A DNA stretch of 64,000 nt, from NCBI GenBank assembly GCA_964396385.1, contig CAYNFH010000003.1, forward strand, positions 13,946 through 77,945, written 5' to 3'. Source of the stretch: CAYNFH01 sp964396385. GTDB taxonomy: Bacteria > Armatimonadota > Chthonomonadetes > Chthonomonadales > CAJBBX01. A program made the translations under genes and the position numbers. Below are positions 1-9,125 of the stretch, in pieces (within the stretch, counting starts at the first letter, position 1; every line of letters starts with the position of its first letter). Below the pieces are notes generated by a model. That model was not told the DNA's origin. It worked only from the letters and a program-made list of their open reading frames with translations, and did not search any database.

Positions 1-1114
1 TGCAGGGGTAGCGGAACAGCCGCTTCGTCAGGTCCAGCTCCCGAAGGGAGCGGCCGCGGTGGTCCTTGGGTCCTCTGCGCTGGAACTCGCCTCCAAAGCC
101 GCTGGTGCCGATGACCGGCTCCGTAAGCGGCGCCTCATTCGCAAACAGCAGGCCCTTCACCAGAGGCTCGCACGCCGCTTTGATTCGAGATGTCGTGCTC
201 TCCGAGCGGTAGTCGGCCGGCCGCTTCAGCTCCTTGTTCAGCGCCTCCTCGTACTCCAGCGCGACCCGCGTCTGGTACACCGCCTGCTCGATCAGGTTCT
301 GCAGGTGCGTCTGGTGCTCCATCACCATGAGCGCCACGATGTCGCTGTACTTGCTCAGGTACGGCGAGGTGTCCAGGTAGCTGCTCAGGTCCGTGACGTT
401 GGAGCCCTTCTGCGGGTCGAACGGCGCACTCTGGCGGAATACCTGGTTGCCCATGTGATACTGCCCGCCGCTCTTGCCGGTCACGTACCACCCTCCCCAC
501 CGCTCCTTCATCGGGCTCTCATCCGTCGTGAGGTAGGTGCCCTCCGTGAGGACCGGCTGGCCGTCCGGCCCGGGATAGACGCTCCGCATGATGTGGCCGG
601 GGATGTCCCGCGTGAGCGTGGACTCGTGGCACTGGAGGCACTCGTCCGTCTGGCGGATGAATTTTGGCGCGGTGCCCTTCTCCTGCGGGAGGACGTAGAA
701 CACGGCCCCAAACCTAGGATCCACCGCCGCCGCCTCCAGCACTCGCCCGCCCTGGACAAACCCGATGTAGACGCCGTCGTTGAATTAGAGAGCGCGGGGT
801 GAGTCCGGGGAGATGATGTCGCGCTGGAAGCTGGTCTTGGAGAAGACGAGGGTCTGGGAGGAGACGGGTACGCCCAGCGCGTCCAGCACGGACCGCAGAT
901 AGCCCCGGCCGGCCTCGAACTGGAGCTTGACCTCGCCCTTGTCGATGCGCTGTTGGAGACGGGTTATCGCGTCGTCCGGTTTGGACTCCGAGTAGCGGAT
1001 GGCGGGGTCTTCGCACAGGCGCGTCTGCTGCACGCGCGCGGCGGCCAGGAGCGGCGCCGCTCCCGCAAGCAACCCCCCGATTATGATTCCCGCTCGTTTC
1101 CAGTTTCGCATCAT
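1..1114 (-). pseudogene. c-type cytochrome-like secreted protein, interrupted by an in-frame stop, incomplete at window edge
   Basis: Reading leftward, the frame starts at ATG 1114 after a GGGAGAG ribosome site. It has an N-terminal hydrophobic segment (IIIGGLLAGAAPLLAAA) and runs for 109 codons to a TAA at 785-787. The same frame then stays open to base 2. The downstream half carries a CLQCH haem-binding motif (CxxCH), then DIPGHIMRSVYPGPDG and WGGWYVTG, and ends at the window edge in GRSLRELDLTKRLFRYPC. Continuous homology-like character across the stop, and the context PRAL-stop-FNDGVYIGF where Tyr would fit, suggest a single TAC/TAT-to-TAA change or a sequencing error. Likely role: periplasmic haem protein or electron carrier; substrate unknown. 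I recognise the general style from haem proteins of environmental bacteria but cannot name the family. Confidence 0.7.
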
Positions 1115-1251
1115 GTTGCCCATCTCTCCCGTAGCAGTACACCCACAGTATATCGGACAGCAAGGTCCAATTTCCACCGCCGGAGAACTGCTTTCTTGCT
1201 CGGCAGACTCAGCGAGCTGAGTACACCACGGATAGATGGTAAATGGTATGG

Positions 1252-1257
1252 TACAAT
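1252..1257 (+). promoter_or_regulatory. -10 box for a leaderless toxin-antitoxin transcript
   Basis: TACAAT lies six bases before the ATG at 1264. A start site the usual 6-7 bases downstream would fall on the start codon itself. No Shine-Dalgarno sequence is visible between the box and the ATG, which fits leaderless translation. No good -35 hexamer is visible. Confidence 0.45.
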
Positions 1258-1263
1258 GCCACC

Positions 1264-1527
1264 ATGCTGCGAACAACCATCGATAGAGCGGGACGGGTTG
1301 TCATCCCTAAAGTGCTCCGGGACGCGCTGAGGCTCGAGCCGGGTGACGAGCTGGACCTGGAACCGTCTGCTGGAGCGATAACCATTCGGCCGGTCCACGC
1401 ACCGGCGCCGCTGGTGAAGGAGCAGGGAATCTGGGTGTATAGAGCCGGAAGGCCGCTTAGCGACCTCTCCATTCTGGACGCAATCAGTGAAGCGCGTGAG
1501 GAACGGACTAAGGACCTCCTCGGTTGA
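1264..1527 (+). CDS. vapB: AbrB/SpoVT-type antitoxin (VapB-like)
   Basis: An 87-residue protein. The N-terminal half is a swapped-hairpin AbrB DNA-binding domain: MLRTTIDRAGRVVIPKVLR, then LEPGDELDLEP. The C-terminal half (GIWVYRAGRPLSDLSILDAI) is the kind of tail that wraps the partner toxin. It should neutralise the PIN ribonuclease encoded immediately downstream and repress the shared promoter. Its TGA overlaps the TTG start of the toxin gene by four bases, a strong sign of translational coupling. ATG 1264 is chosen over an earlier in-frame ATG at 1243 because the AbrB fold begins at MLRTTID. Confidence 0.85.
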   Translation: MLRTTIDRAGRVVIPKVLRDALRLEPGDELDLEPSAGAITIRPVHAPAPLVKEQGIWVYRAGRPLSDLSILDAISEAREERTKDLLG

Positions 1528-1949
1528 AGGAGTTCTTCGACACTTCGGTTCTCGTGGCCGCGCACCTGGGGGACCATCCACACCATCAGCCGAGCGTCGC
1601 CGCGCTAGCCAGTGCAGAGAAGGCCAGATCCGGATGCGCCGCGCACTCGCTGGCGGAGATCTATTCCGTTATCACGCGGTTACCCCTTCGACCTCCCATC
1701 GCGCCGGAGCAGGTCATGCTGTTCTTGGAGGACATCCGGGAGCGGCTCGCCGTCATTCCTCTGGATGAGTCCGGCTACTTTGCCACTCTTGCAGACGCCT
1801 CTGCCCGTCGCATTACGGGGGGCCAGATCCACGATGCTTTGATGCTGAGATGCGCGGCCAATGCCGCCGCTGAGACCATCTACACCTGGAACGTTAAGCA
1901 TTTCCAGCGCATTGCCCCCGATCTCGCGGACCGCATCCGCACCCCGTAG
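1524..1949 (+). CDS. vapC: PIN-domain ribonuclease toxin (VapC-like)
   Basis: A 141-residue PIN-domain protein. Acidic metal-binding residues appear at the expected places: FFDTSVLVAA (D6), SLAEIYSV (Glu), DALMLRC (Asp), and the C-terminal TWNVKHFQRI block typical of VapC. The predicted activity is Mg-dependent cleavage of RNA when not bound by the upstream antitoxin. The start is TTG at 1524, overlapping the antitoxin stop. The next protein-coding gene, nadE, is unrelated. Length and motif order match intact VapC toxins, so this pair is probably functional. Confidence 0.88.
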   Translation: MKEFFDTSVLVAAHLGDHPHHQPSVAALASAEKARSGCAAHSLAEIYSVITRLPLRPPIAPEQVMLFLEDIRERLAVIPLDESGYFATLADASARRITGGQIHDALMLRCAANAAAETIYTWNVKHFQRIAPDLADRIRTP

Positions 1950-2053
1950 CGAGTGGCCTAACCACTTAACAATAGCGCGCGTGGGCCGCCGCAGCAACTG
2001 TCGGAACGCCACTCGCAGGAGGGGAATCGCCCGAAATCCCCGAACAGCAGGGC

Positions 2054-4114
2054 ATGGCGGCGCAGCGCGTTTTCCACTCCCCCTATTCCCACGGCTTCAT
2101 CCGCGCGGCGGTAGGCGTCCCTTCACTGCGGGTCTCTGATCCCGCCTACAACGCCGAGCAAACGCTGGCGCTCGCCCGGCGCGCCAGCGAGCAGCACGCC
2201 GCCGTCTGCCTGTTTCCGGAGCTCGGAATCTCGGCCTACACCAACGAGGATCTCTTCCACCAGGATGCCCTGCTAGATGCGACGCGGGATGCCGTGCGCC
2301 GAATCGTTCAGGAGAGCGCGAAGCTGGAGCCCGTCCTGCTGGTGGGCGCTCCCCTGCGCTTCGAGAGCAAGCTGTTCAACTGCGCGGTAGTCGTCTACCG
2401 GGGCCGTATCCTGGGGATCGTGCCCAAGACCTACCTTCCCAACTACCGCGAGTTCTATGAGCAGCGGCAGTTCACGTCCGGGCGGGACGCCGTGAGCCAG
2501 GAGATCCCCTTCCTCGAAGCGACCGTGCCGTTCGGCAGCGACATCGTGTTCCAGGCCTCCAACGTGGAGGGTTTTGGGCTGCACGTGGAGATCTGTGAGG
2601 ATGTCTGGACCCCCATTCCGCCCAGTAGCTTCGGCGCGCTGGCCGGCGCCACGGTGCTCGCCAACCTCTCCGCCAGCAACATTACAGTCGGTAAAGCGGA
2701 GTACCGCAGGGAGCTGTGCGCGCTGCAATCCGGCCGGTGCATCGCCGCCTACCTCTACTCCGCCGCCGGGCCTGGAGAGTCGACCACGGACCTGGCCTGG
2801 GACGGCTACGCCCTGATCTACGAGAACAACGAGCTGCTGGCGGAATCGGAGCGGTTCCGCAGCGACCAGCTCATCCTGGCCGACATCGACCTGGAGCGCC
2901 TGGTGCAGGACCGCATGCGCATGACTAGCTTCAACGATTCCGTCGGATATCACCTGGAGCGCATCCGGTCTATGCGCCGCGTGGAGTTCGAGCTGCGCGT
3001 CCCAACTGGCGAGATCCCGCTGATGCGGCGCGTGGAGCGGTTCCCCTACGTGCCGAGCGACCCGCGCGTGCGCGACGAGCGGTGCTTCGAAGTGTACAAC
3101 ATCCAGGTCCAGGGGCTGATGAAGCGGCTCCAGAGCACCGGAATCCGAAAGGTAGTCATCGGCGTTTCAGGCGGGCTGGACTCCACGCACGCCCTTATCG
3201 TGGCGGCGAAGACCATGGAGCGGATGGAGCTGCCGCTCACCAACATCCTGGCCTACACCATGCCGGGCTTCGCCACGAGCGACGTTACGAAGAGCAATGC
3301 CTGGAAGCTCATGATGGCCCTGGGGGTCACAGCGGAGGAGATAGATATCCGGCCCTCCTGCACGCAGATGCTGCGGGACATCGGCCACCCGTTCGTGGGT
3401 GGAATGCCGGTGTATGACATCACCTTCGAGAACGTGCAGGCCGGCGAGCGGACTTCCCACCTCTTCCGCCTGGCCAACCTGCACGACGGTCTGGTGCTGG
3501 GGACGGGCGACCTGAGCGAGCTGGCGCTGGGCTGGTCTACCTACGGCGTGGGCGATCAGATGTCGCACTACAACGTGAACGCTTCCGTGCCCAAGACGCT
3601 CATCCAGCACGTCATCCGGTGGGTGGTGGATTCCGGGCAGTTCGATAAGGAGACCGGCGAGGTGCTGCAGAGCATTGTAGACACGGAGATCTCGCCGGAG
3701 CTCGTGCCGCACGAGGAGGGAGATACAGGCCAGCCCTCGCAGCGGACGGAGGAGAAGATAGGGCCGTACGAGCTGCAGGACTTTAACACCTACTACATCA
3801 CCCGGTTCGGTTTCCTCCCCAGCAAGGTGGCCTACCTGAGTCACAACGCGTGGGGCGACAAGGATGCGGGAGCGTGGTCGGACCTGGTGCCGCCGGAGAA
3901 GCGGCACGCGTATGACCTGGCGACCATCAAGAAGTGGCTGGAGGTGTTCCTGTACCGCTTCTTCCGGATCAGCCAGTTCAAGCGCTCCGCCATCCCCAAC
4001 GGCCCGAAGGTAGGGAGCGGCGGATCTCTTTCCCCCCGTGGCGACTGGCGCGCCCCCTCCGATTCGGAGGCCACCGTCTGGCTGGAGGAGCTGCGCCGAA
4101 ATGTGCCGGATTGA
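2054..4114 (+). CDS. nadE: glutamine-dependent NAD+ synthetase
   Basis: A 686-residue two-domain enzyme. It makes NAD+ from deamido-NAD+, ATP and ammonia, taking the ammonia from glutamine. Residues 1-300 form the nitrilase-type glutaminase with the triad E56 (LFPELGIS), K125 (VPKTYLPNY) and C181 (EICEDVW). The synthetase domain starts near residue 340 and has the ATP-pyrophosphatase loop SGGLDS at 372-377. Length and triad spacing closely match the long actinobacterial form (about 680 residues). It is the final step of NAD biosynthesis and cytoplasmic. It stands alone, with no other NAD genes nearby. ATG 2054 is the only start that keeps the N-terminal strand of the nitrilase fold. Confidence 0.96.
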   Translation: MAAQRVFHSPYSHGFIRAAVGVPSLRVSDPAYNAEQTLALARRASEQHAAVCLFPELGISAYTNEDLFHQDALLDATRDAVRRIVQESAKLEPVLLVGAPLRFESKLFNCAVVVYRGRILGIVPKTYLPNYREFYEQRQFTSGRDAVSQEIPFLEATVPFGSDIVFQASNVEGFGLHVEICEDVWTPIPPSSFGALAGATVLANLSASNITVGKAEYRRELCALQSGRCIAAYLYSAAGPGESTTDLAWDGYALIYENNELLAESERFRSDQLILADIDLERLVQDRMRMTSFNDSVGYHLERIRSMRRVEFELRVPTGEIPLMRRVERFPYVPSDPRVRDERCFEVYNIQVQGLMKRLQSTGIRKVVIGVSGGLDSTHALIVAAKTMERMELPLTNILAYTMPGFATSDVTKSNAWKLMMALGVTAEEIDIRPSCTQMLRDIGHPFVGGMPVYDITFENVQAGERTSHLFRLANLHDGLVLGTGDLSELALGWSTYGVGDQMSHYNVNASVPKTLIQHVIRWVVDSGQFDKETGEVLQSIVDTEISPELVPHEEGDTGQPSQRTEEKIGPYELQDFNTYYITRFGFLPSKVAYLSHNAWGDKDAGAWSDLVPPEKRHAYDLATIKKWLEVFLYRFFRISQFKRSAIPNGPKVGSGGSLSPRGDWRAPSDSEATVWLEELRRNVPD

Positions 4115-4224
4115 ATCGTCCCCTATTGGAAGGCAGACTGTCACTCTCACACCGAGCGGTCGTATAAAACAGACCAGCGCCCTAAGGCGTCAGCGCCCTT
4201 GTCCTTCCAAGAAGGGATACCACC

Positions 4225-4566
4225 ATGAGACGTCTGCTGTACGGCTGGACCGCATTGGCAGGCATCGGCGGCGTGCTTCTCTCCGGCGCCGCTGCCCCCG
4301 CAAAGGCGGATGACTGCGACCGCTACGACCGCTACCGCTACGAGGACGCCCGATACTACGACCGGGACTGCGACCGGGACCGGTACTATCGCGCAGACTA
4401 CTACCGGGACCGCGATTGCGACCGCGATCGCTACTACCGCACCTATTACCGGGACTGTGACCGCGACCGGTACTACCGGGGCTCCAACGTCCGGGTGGAC
4501 CTGGACTTCCGCCTCGGACGGGACCGCGCCCACATCCGGTACCACGATCGCGGGCACGGCTGGTAA
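4225..4566 (+). CDS. small secreted Asp/Arg/Tyr-rich repeat protein
   Basis: A 113-residue protein with a clear signal peptide (MRRLLYGWTALAGIGGVLLS, cleavage likely after AKA). The mature part is a low-complexity repeat of CDRDRYYR-like units followed by VDLDFRLGRDRAHIRY and a C-terminal HGW. Alternating acidic, basic and aromatic residues suggest a surface or matrix protein that binds metal or polymers, but no family is recognised. A GAAGG ribosome site lies about ten bases before ATG 4225. A long open frame on the opposite strand here reflects the repetitive composition and is not taken as a gene. A truncated relative in composition lies at 30385-30536. Confidence 0.7.
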   Translation: MRRLLYGWTALAGIGGVLLSGAAAPAKADDCDRYDRYRYEDARYYDRDCDRDRYYRADYYRDRDCDRDRYYRTYYRDCDRDRYYRGSNVRVDLDFRLGRDRAHIRYHDRGHGW

Positions 4567-4572
4567 GTGAGT

Positions 4573-4636
4573 GACGGCGGACGGGAGACGGACGGGTTGT
4601 AGCTCCGTCGGTCATCCGTCTTCCGTCCTCCGTCTC
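4573..4636. repeat. inverted pair of GACGGGA-type short tandem repeats between convergent genes
   Basis: Left arm 4573-4596 is built from about seven-base GACGGNG units. Right arm 4605-4636 carries the complementary CCGTCNT units. Together they can fold into a long GC-rich hairpin between the small secreted protein and cydB, which converge here. It probably terminates transcription from both sides. Confidence 0.6.
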
Positions 4637-4637
4637 T

Positions 4638-5684
4638 TCAGTACCCGTGCCCGTCCGCTTCCAGCGTGACCTTGCCCCGGAACGAGTGGAAGAGATAGGT
4701 GAAGTAGCCGATCGCCAGGACGATGGCGATGATCCACCAGGCCAGCCCTACCCGCAGCCCGATGCCTCCCGCCGCCGCGGAGAAGATGGTGAGTGAGTAT
4801 GCGGGGCTCAGCGTAGACGAGAGCAGCGTAGGATACAGCCCGGCGGCCGTCGCGCCGAGCAAGCTGGCGATGAACACGCAGGAGGCCAGGAACGCCGGAA
4901 GCTCCGCCCCCCGCCGGTGGAGCACAAGCACCATCGCTAGGCTCCCGAGGATGATCGGCACCAGGATCCAGGTCACGGGCCGCCCGCCAATATTGTGGTA
5001 GAGGCCCGGCTGCACCGCCGCCGTCCCGATGGTAGCCAGAACGAACAGCGCCACCGTGGCGCCCCAGAGCCCTGTCACGGCCGCGCGGGCCCGCGCCTGG
5101 ACCTCGCCGGCCGTCTTGTAGACCAGATACAGCGCGCCGTGGCCGGCGAGCACGACCAGCGTAAACACTCCCACCAGCACCGTGTACCAGTCCAGCACAC
5201 CGGGATTGGCACCGGTGCGGAAGTCTGTAAACAGCGGCCCGTGGAAGTAGCCCTGTGCGTCCAGCGGTACGCCACGGATGACGCAGCCCAGCGCGGCGCC
5301 AAGCACGATAGCCATCAGCAGCGAGGAGAAGAAGAAGGTCCTGTCCCAGAAGCTCCGCCAGAGCGAGTCTTCTTGCAGCGACCGGAACTCGATGGAGATT
5401 CCCCTCAGCACCAGGAGCCAGAGCACCATCATCATCGGCATGTAGAAGCCGCTGAACCCGGCCGCGTAGGCGCGAGGGAAGGTGAAAAAGAGCACGCCTC
5501 CGCTCACGATGAGCCAGACCTCGTTGCCGTCCCACACCGGGCCGATGGCCGCTAGCACCGTGCGCCGCTCGTCATCGTTCCTGGCCACGGCCAGGTGCAG
5601 GATTCCCGCGCCGAAGTCGAATCCGTCCAGCACCACGTAACCGGCCAGCATGAGGCAGAAGATGACAAACCAGAGAGATTCCAT
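4638..5684 (-). CDS. cydB: cytochrome bd ubiquinol oxidase subunit II
   Basis: A 348-residue membrane protein with about nine hydrophobic helices. Characteristic stretches are LAGYVVLDGFDFGAGILHL near the N-terminus, then GPVWDGNEVWL and the FPRAYAAGFSGFYMPMM region, all classic CydB. With CydA it forms the quinol-oxidising, oxygen-reducing bd oxidase of the inner membrane, used at low oxygen and for stress resistance. It follows cydA on the same strand with about 70 bases between them. A GGAG ribosome site precedes ATG 5684 by seven bases. No CydX-sized frame is evident after it. The intact N-terminal motif fixes the start. Confidence 0.95.
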   Translation of the reverse strand: MESLWFVIFCLMLAGYVVLDGFDFGAGILHLAVARNDDERRTVLAAIGPVWDGNEVWLIVSGGVLFFTFPRAYAAGFSGFYMPMMMVLWLLVLRGISIEFRSLQEDSLWRSFWDRTFFFSSLLMAIVLGAALGCVIRGVPLDAQGYFHGPLFTDFRTGANPGVLDWYTVLVGVFTLVVLAGHGALYLVYKTAGEVQARARAAVTGLWGATVALFVLATIGTAAVQPGLYHNIGGRPVTWILVPIILGSLAMVLVLHRRGAELPAFLASCVFIASLLGATAAGLYPTLLSSTLSPAYSLTIFSAAAGGIGLRVGLAWWIIAIVLAIGYFTYLFHSFRGKVTLEADGHGY

Positions 5685-5695
5685 TTAGAACTCCG

Positions 5696-5752
5696 GTGTG
5701 GGAGTATGGGAGTATGGGCGTATGGGCGTCCCGAATCCGGCCACTCCCACAC
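5696..5752. repeat. GGGAGTAT short tandem repeat between cydA and cydB
   Basis: About four copies of an eight-base unit (GGGAGTAT, GGGCGTAT) at 5696-5731 are followed by a weak complementary CCACTCCCACAC at 5741-5752. The repeat lies inside the cydAB transcription unit, so it could attenuate readthrough or alter mRNA stability between the two cistrons. Confidence 0.55.
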
Positions 5753-5754
5753 AA

Positions 5755-7107
5755 TCACATGGCAACGTGTGCCCCCTCGTCAACTCCCCCCGCCGCCACG
5801 GGGCCGCGGGCAATCTGCTGGACCATGAGAAACAGGAACAGCACGCCCATCACGAAATAGAGGCCCATGAAGCCCAATGAGGTGAACGCCACGTCACCGC
5901 CGCTCACGTAGCTGGAGGTTCCTTCTGCCGTCCGCTGCAGGCCGTACACCAGCCACGGCTGCCGTCCCATCTCCGCCGCCAGCCAGCCGAACGAGGTGGC
6001 GAGGTACGGGAACGGAAAGGCCAGCATCAGGATCCAGAGCATGGGGCGGCTTGTAGCCAGCTTCCCGCGCCACAGCAGGAAGGCCGACGCGCCCATGATC
6101 AGGATGAAGAGGGTCCCCAGTCCCACCATGATGTGGTAGGAGTAGTAGAGCAGCTCGATGTTGTCCGGCCGCTGGTCCGGCGGGATGTCGTCGATTCCGG
6201 TCACCGTCTCTCCCAGCGAGCCGTAGGCCAGGAAGCTCAGGATGCCCGGCACAACGATGGGGTTCTCCAGCCGGCGGTTCTGCACGTCCGGCTGCCCGAT
6301 GATGGCTAGCTCCGCATGGTCCCCGGTCTGGAACTTCCCCTCCATGGCGGCCAGCGCCGATTTCTGATAGCGCGCCATCATCTTGCCGTGGAAGTCTCCC
6401 GTCGGGAACACCTGGAGCAGGCAGGCGATGAGCCCCACCGTCACACCCACCTTCAGGAACACCTGGGCATCCTCCGCGTGCCGGCCCGCCAGGGCGTAGA
6501 ACGCCCCGATGGCGGCGACCACGAAGGAGGCGGTGACAACGGCCGCGCACATGTTGTGGGCGTACTGCCACAGGGCCCATGGGTTGAACAGGTATCCCCA
6601 CATATCCGCAAGCTGGAGCTTCCCGCTAGTGCCCACGGCGTAGCCCACCGGGTGCTGCATGAAGGCGTCGGTGGCGATGATGAAGTAGCCGGACAGCCAG
6701 GAGCCCAGGAAGAGCATGAGGGCGGAGACCATGTGGCCGCGCGGGCCCAACCGCTTCTCCCCGAAGAGGAACAGGCCCAGGAACGCGGACTCCGCGAAGA
6801 AGGCGAACATCCCCTCCAGCGCCAGCGTGAGGCCGATGACCCCGCCCGCGTAGTCTGAGAACCGGGCCCAGTTGGTCCCGAACTGAAACTCCATGGGGAT
6901 GCCAGTGACCACGCCCACGGCGAAGTTGATGCCGAAGATCCGCGCCCAGAACCGGGCCGCGTTGTGGTACCGCTCGTCGTTCTTGCGCAGGGCGATGGCC
7001 TTCATTACCACGATGAGCAGCGCCAACCCCATGGTGAGCTGGGGGAAGAGGTAGTGGTACGTAATAGTGAACGCGAACTGGAACCGGTCCCACGCCAGGG
7101 CATTCAT
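5755..7107 (-). CDS. cydA: cytochrome bd ubiquinol oxidase subunit I
   Basis: A 450-residue membrane protein and the haem-bearing subunit of bd oxidase. The N-terminus MNALAWDRFQFAFTITYHYL contains H18, equivalent to the haem b595 ligand H19 of E. coli. GVVTGIPMEFQFGTNW and the GYFIIATDAFMQHPVGY region are diagnostic. The quinol-binding Q loop is of the short type, followed by LYYSYHIMVGLG. It oxidises quinol and reduces oxygen to water without pumping protons. Start ATG 7107 is preceded by AGGAG at about 11 bases. The open frame extends further upstream, but that part has no CydA character. cydB follows in the same direction. Confidence 0.95.
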   Translation of the reverse strand: MNALAWDRFQFAFTITYHYLFPQLTMGLALLIVVMKAIALRKNDERYHNAARFWARIFGINFAVGVVTGIPMEFQFGTNWARFSDYAGGVIGLTLALEGMFAFFAESAFLGLFLFGEKRLGPRGHMVSALMLFLGSWLSGYFIIATDAFMQHPVGYAVGTSGKLQLADMWGYLFNPWALWQYAHNMCAAVVTASFVVAAIGAFYALAGRHAEDAQVFLKVGVTVGLIACLLQVFPTGDFHGKMMARYQKSALAAMEGKFQTGDHAELAIIGQPDVQNRRLENPIVVPGILSFLAYGSLGETVTGIDDIPPDQRPDNIELLYYSYHIMVGLGTLFILIMGASAFLLWRGKLATSRPMLWILMLAFPFPYLATSFGWLAAEMGRQPWLVYGLQRTAEGTSSYVSGGDVAFTSLGFMGLYFVMGVLFLFLMVQQIARGPVAAGGVDEGAHVAM

Positions 7108-7299
7108 AGGCGGGCATACTCCTGCGGTCACACTGCTGACGGACCCAGTATGGCCCCAGTTCCCCTCCCCCGCATCCCCTCTTCGGCGGATTCGAGCCGA
7201 ACGCGCGCGAAGAATACCCTGAAGTGAGTATATCTTGCGGCTGCCCGGACGGTTAGAATCGGCTTGCCTGCCGGACAGACCGGGTTTACGGAGGCACGG

Positions 7300-8982
7300 A
7301 TGAGCAGAACATGCAGAGTCCCTTCGGCCAGGATGCGGCGAACGAAGGCGCAGGACATCCTGCCCTCTCCACACGACCACCTCTACACCGGCCACCGTCC
7401 GGTGGAGGACCGCCTCATCACCACCTTTATGCTGGCGGGAGAGGAGCTTCTGAAGCATCTCGGCGGCGCTGGGCATAAACCGCAGCAAGCGGCGCACGCT
7501 CGGCCTATGGACATGCAGAGCCCCGCCTCGTTTGAATACAGCGGCTGGCTCCTGGAGGTTGCAGACCTCGTTGCCAGGCGGCTGTCCGAGGACCCGGCGC
7601 GCGGGGAGATGCTGGAAGAGATGCTGCGCGAGCTGGGCGACGGCGCGGAGCTGCGCATGTTGTTCCAACGACGCATCGCCGACATGCCGCAGCCACATGC
7701 GCAGGACATGCAGGGCAAGCCGGTCCTCACGCGCCGCGAGGTAGACGTGCTCCGGTGCGCCGCCGAGGACCTATCGCATGAGGAGATTGGCGCGCGGCTC
7801 GGAATCGCGGTCGAAACCGTGCACACGCACTTCCGGCGGATCTATAAGAAGCTGGGCGTGCAGCGGCCCATGCAGGCCGTTGCGAGGGCGGTTGCCATGC
7901 GGTTTCTGCCGATCGAGGCGGTGGACCTCATAAGACTGGCGGCCCGGTGTTCACTCGGGAACTTTTCTGCGTTCGGTACATGGGTCAACCACGGTCCCGG
8001 TCGCTGGAACGACCGGGACCGTGGCCGGCTGAGGCAGATCGCGGCCGCGGGACTTGCGTTGTTCCTCGTGACGCACGCCGCAGCGCAGGTGACCGAGATC
8101 GAACGGGGGATCCGGCAGCGCATGGGGAACTCGCCAGCCACGCTTTGCTGCCTCTCGGGCGCAGGCGAAATCGTATGGTCGCGGTCATACCCAAAGCTGT
8201 ACTCGTTCCAATCTGTAGCCATCGCGCCTACTGACTCCGCGCGGCACGGTTTCAGTTCCGGCCACCTCTATGCCATGGCGCCGACCGAGCGCCCCATTGG
8301 GCTCAACGAAGGGATCATCGTCGAGGTCGACCAGAATGGGCGATATGTACGCCAGTACCATGGCGCCCTAGAGCTCGGCAGGCGACTGACTGCCGACAGC
8401 AGCCTCGCCTTTGCCGCGGACGGACGGCTGCTGGCAACCACCGGGTTCCTGACAGACGGATTGCTCGGCTTCACAGATGGTGGCGCTACCGTCCAGCGGA
8501 TTGCGGAGGGCTGCTTCAACCAGGTCTGCCAGGACCCCTCGGGGCGCACCTATGGTGTGCAGAACAGCGGAGTTGGCTCCGTGGTCAAGGTGCTCGACCC
8601 CCTCGGACGGCTGGAGCGAACGTTCGCGAGCAGCACCGCATCGGAGACATGGTACGGTGGCATCGCGGTGGATCCGGTGGGCCGGGTCTTCGTAAGCCGG
8701 TGCCAGGGCGAAGCGCACAGCGGCGCACCCTCTTCCGTGGACGTGTACGACTCGTCCGGAGGGTTGACGGCGACATTAACCGACTCCGCGCTCGAAGGCG
8801 GCAGGCTCTGGGCCGGAGAGGATGGACAGATCTACACGGCCTCGCAGCGACGCGGGCAGATTGTCGTAATGGACGCTTCCGGCCGCATCTGCCGGCGTAT
8901 GGACGTACCCGGCCTCCTCCGGCCGTACTCCGGCTGCGTGGGAAGCGACGGGCTGCTTTACGTCTGCGGCGCGCAGACGTAG
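7300..8982 (+). CDS. LuxR-type HTH / membrane segment / beta-propeller fusion regulator
   Basis: A 560-residue protein in three parts. Residues 1-142 are a helical N-terminal region. Residues about 143-198 form a LuxR/GerE-like helix-turn-helix (LTRREVDVLRCAAEDLSHEE, then IGARLGIAVETVHTHF). Residues about 246-264 form one hydrophobic helix (IAAAGLALFLVTHAAAQV). The remaining 290 residues are an NHL/SMP-30-like propeller with repeated blades such as LAFAADGRLLATTG and GIAVDPVGRVFVS. This predicts a one-component regulator with cytoplasmic DNA binding and an extracytoplasmic sensor. A GGAGG site precedes ATG 7300. It is followed by a secreted Kelch propeller gene and has a paralogue at 23760. 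The architecture is inferred from sequence only; I do not know a characterised family with it. Confidence 0.8.
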   Translation: MSRTCRVPSARMRRTKAQDILPSPHDHLYTGHRPVEDRLITTFMLAGEELLKHLGGAGHKPQQAAHARPMDMQSPASFEYSGWLLEVADLVARRLSEDPARGEMLEEMLRELGDGAELRMLFQRRIADMPQPHAQDMQGKPVLTRREVDVLRCAAEDLSHEEIGARLGIAVETVHTHFRRIYKKLGVQRPMQAVARAVAMRFLPIEAVDLIRLAARCSLGNFSAFGTWVNHGPGRWNDRDRGRLRQIAAAGLALFLVTHAAAQVTEIERGIRQRMGNSPATLCCLSGAGEIVWSRSYPKLYSFQSVAIAPTDSARHGFSSGHLYAMAPTERPIGLNEGIIVEVDQNGRYVRQYHGALELGRRLTADSSLAFAADGRLLATTGFLTDGLLGFTDGGATVQRIAEGCFNQVCQDPSGRTYGVQNSGVGSVVKVLDPLGRLERTFASSTASETWYGGIAVDPVGRVFVSRCQGEAHSGAPSSVDVYDSSGGLTATLTDSALEGGRLWAGEDGQIYTASQRRGQIVVMDASGRICRRMDVPGLLRPYSGCVGSDGLLYVCGAQT

Positions 8983-9125
8983 GCTCCGATATCGCCACGC
9001 CAATTTCACGCGCAAGGCATCGGGCGACTGCTTTAGGTGGCAATAGTAGCAACAGAGGCGACGATGACGGCCGAAACGTGCCGGAGCCTGTCCGGTACGG
9101 GACTTCCATCGAAAAGGAGAGACAG

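Noticed and set aside
3167..4150. 327-codon minus-strand frame inside nadE
   Set aside because: nadE is unmistakable on the plus strand; the other frame has no domain or start signal.
4147..4557. Minus-strand frame with VPVAVAV-like repeats
   Set aside because: Mirror of the repetitive secreted-protein gene on the plus strand; no start signal and no domain.
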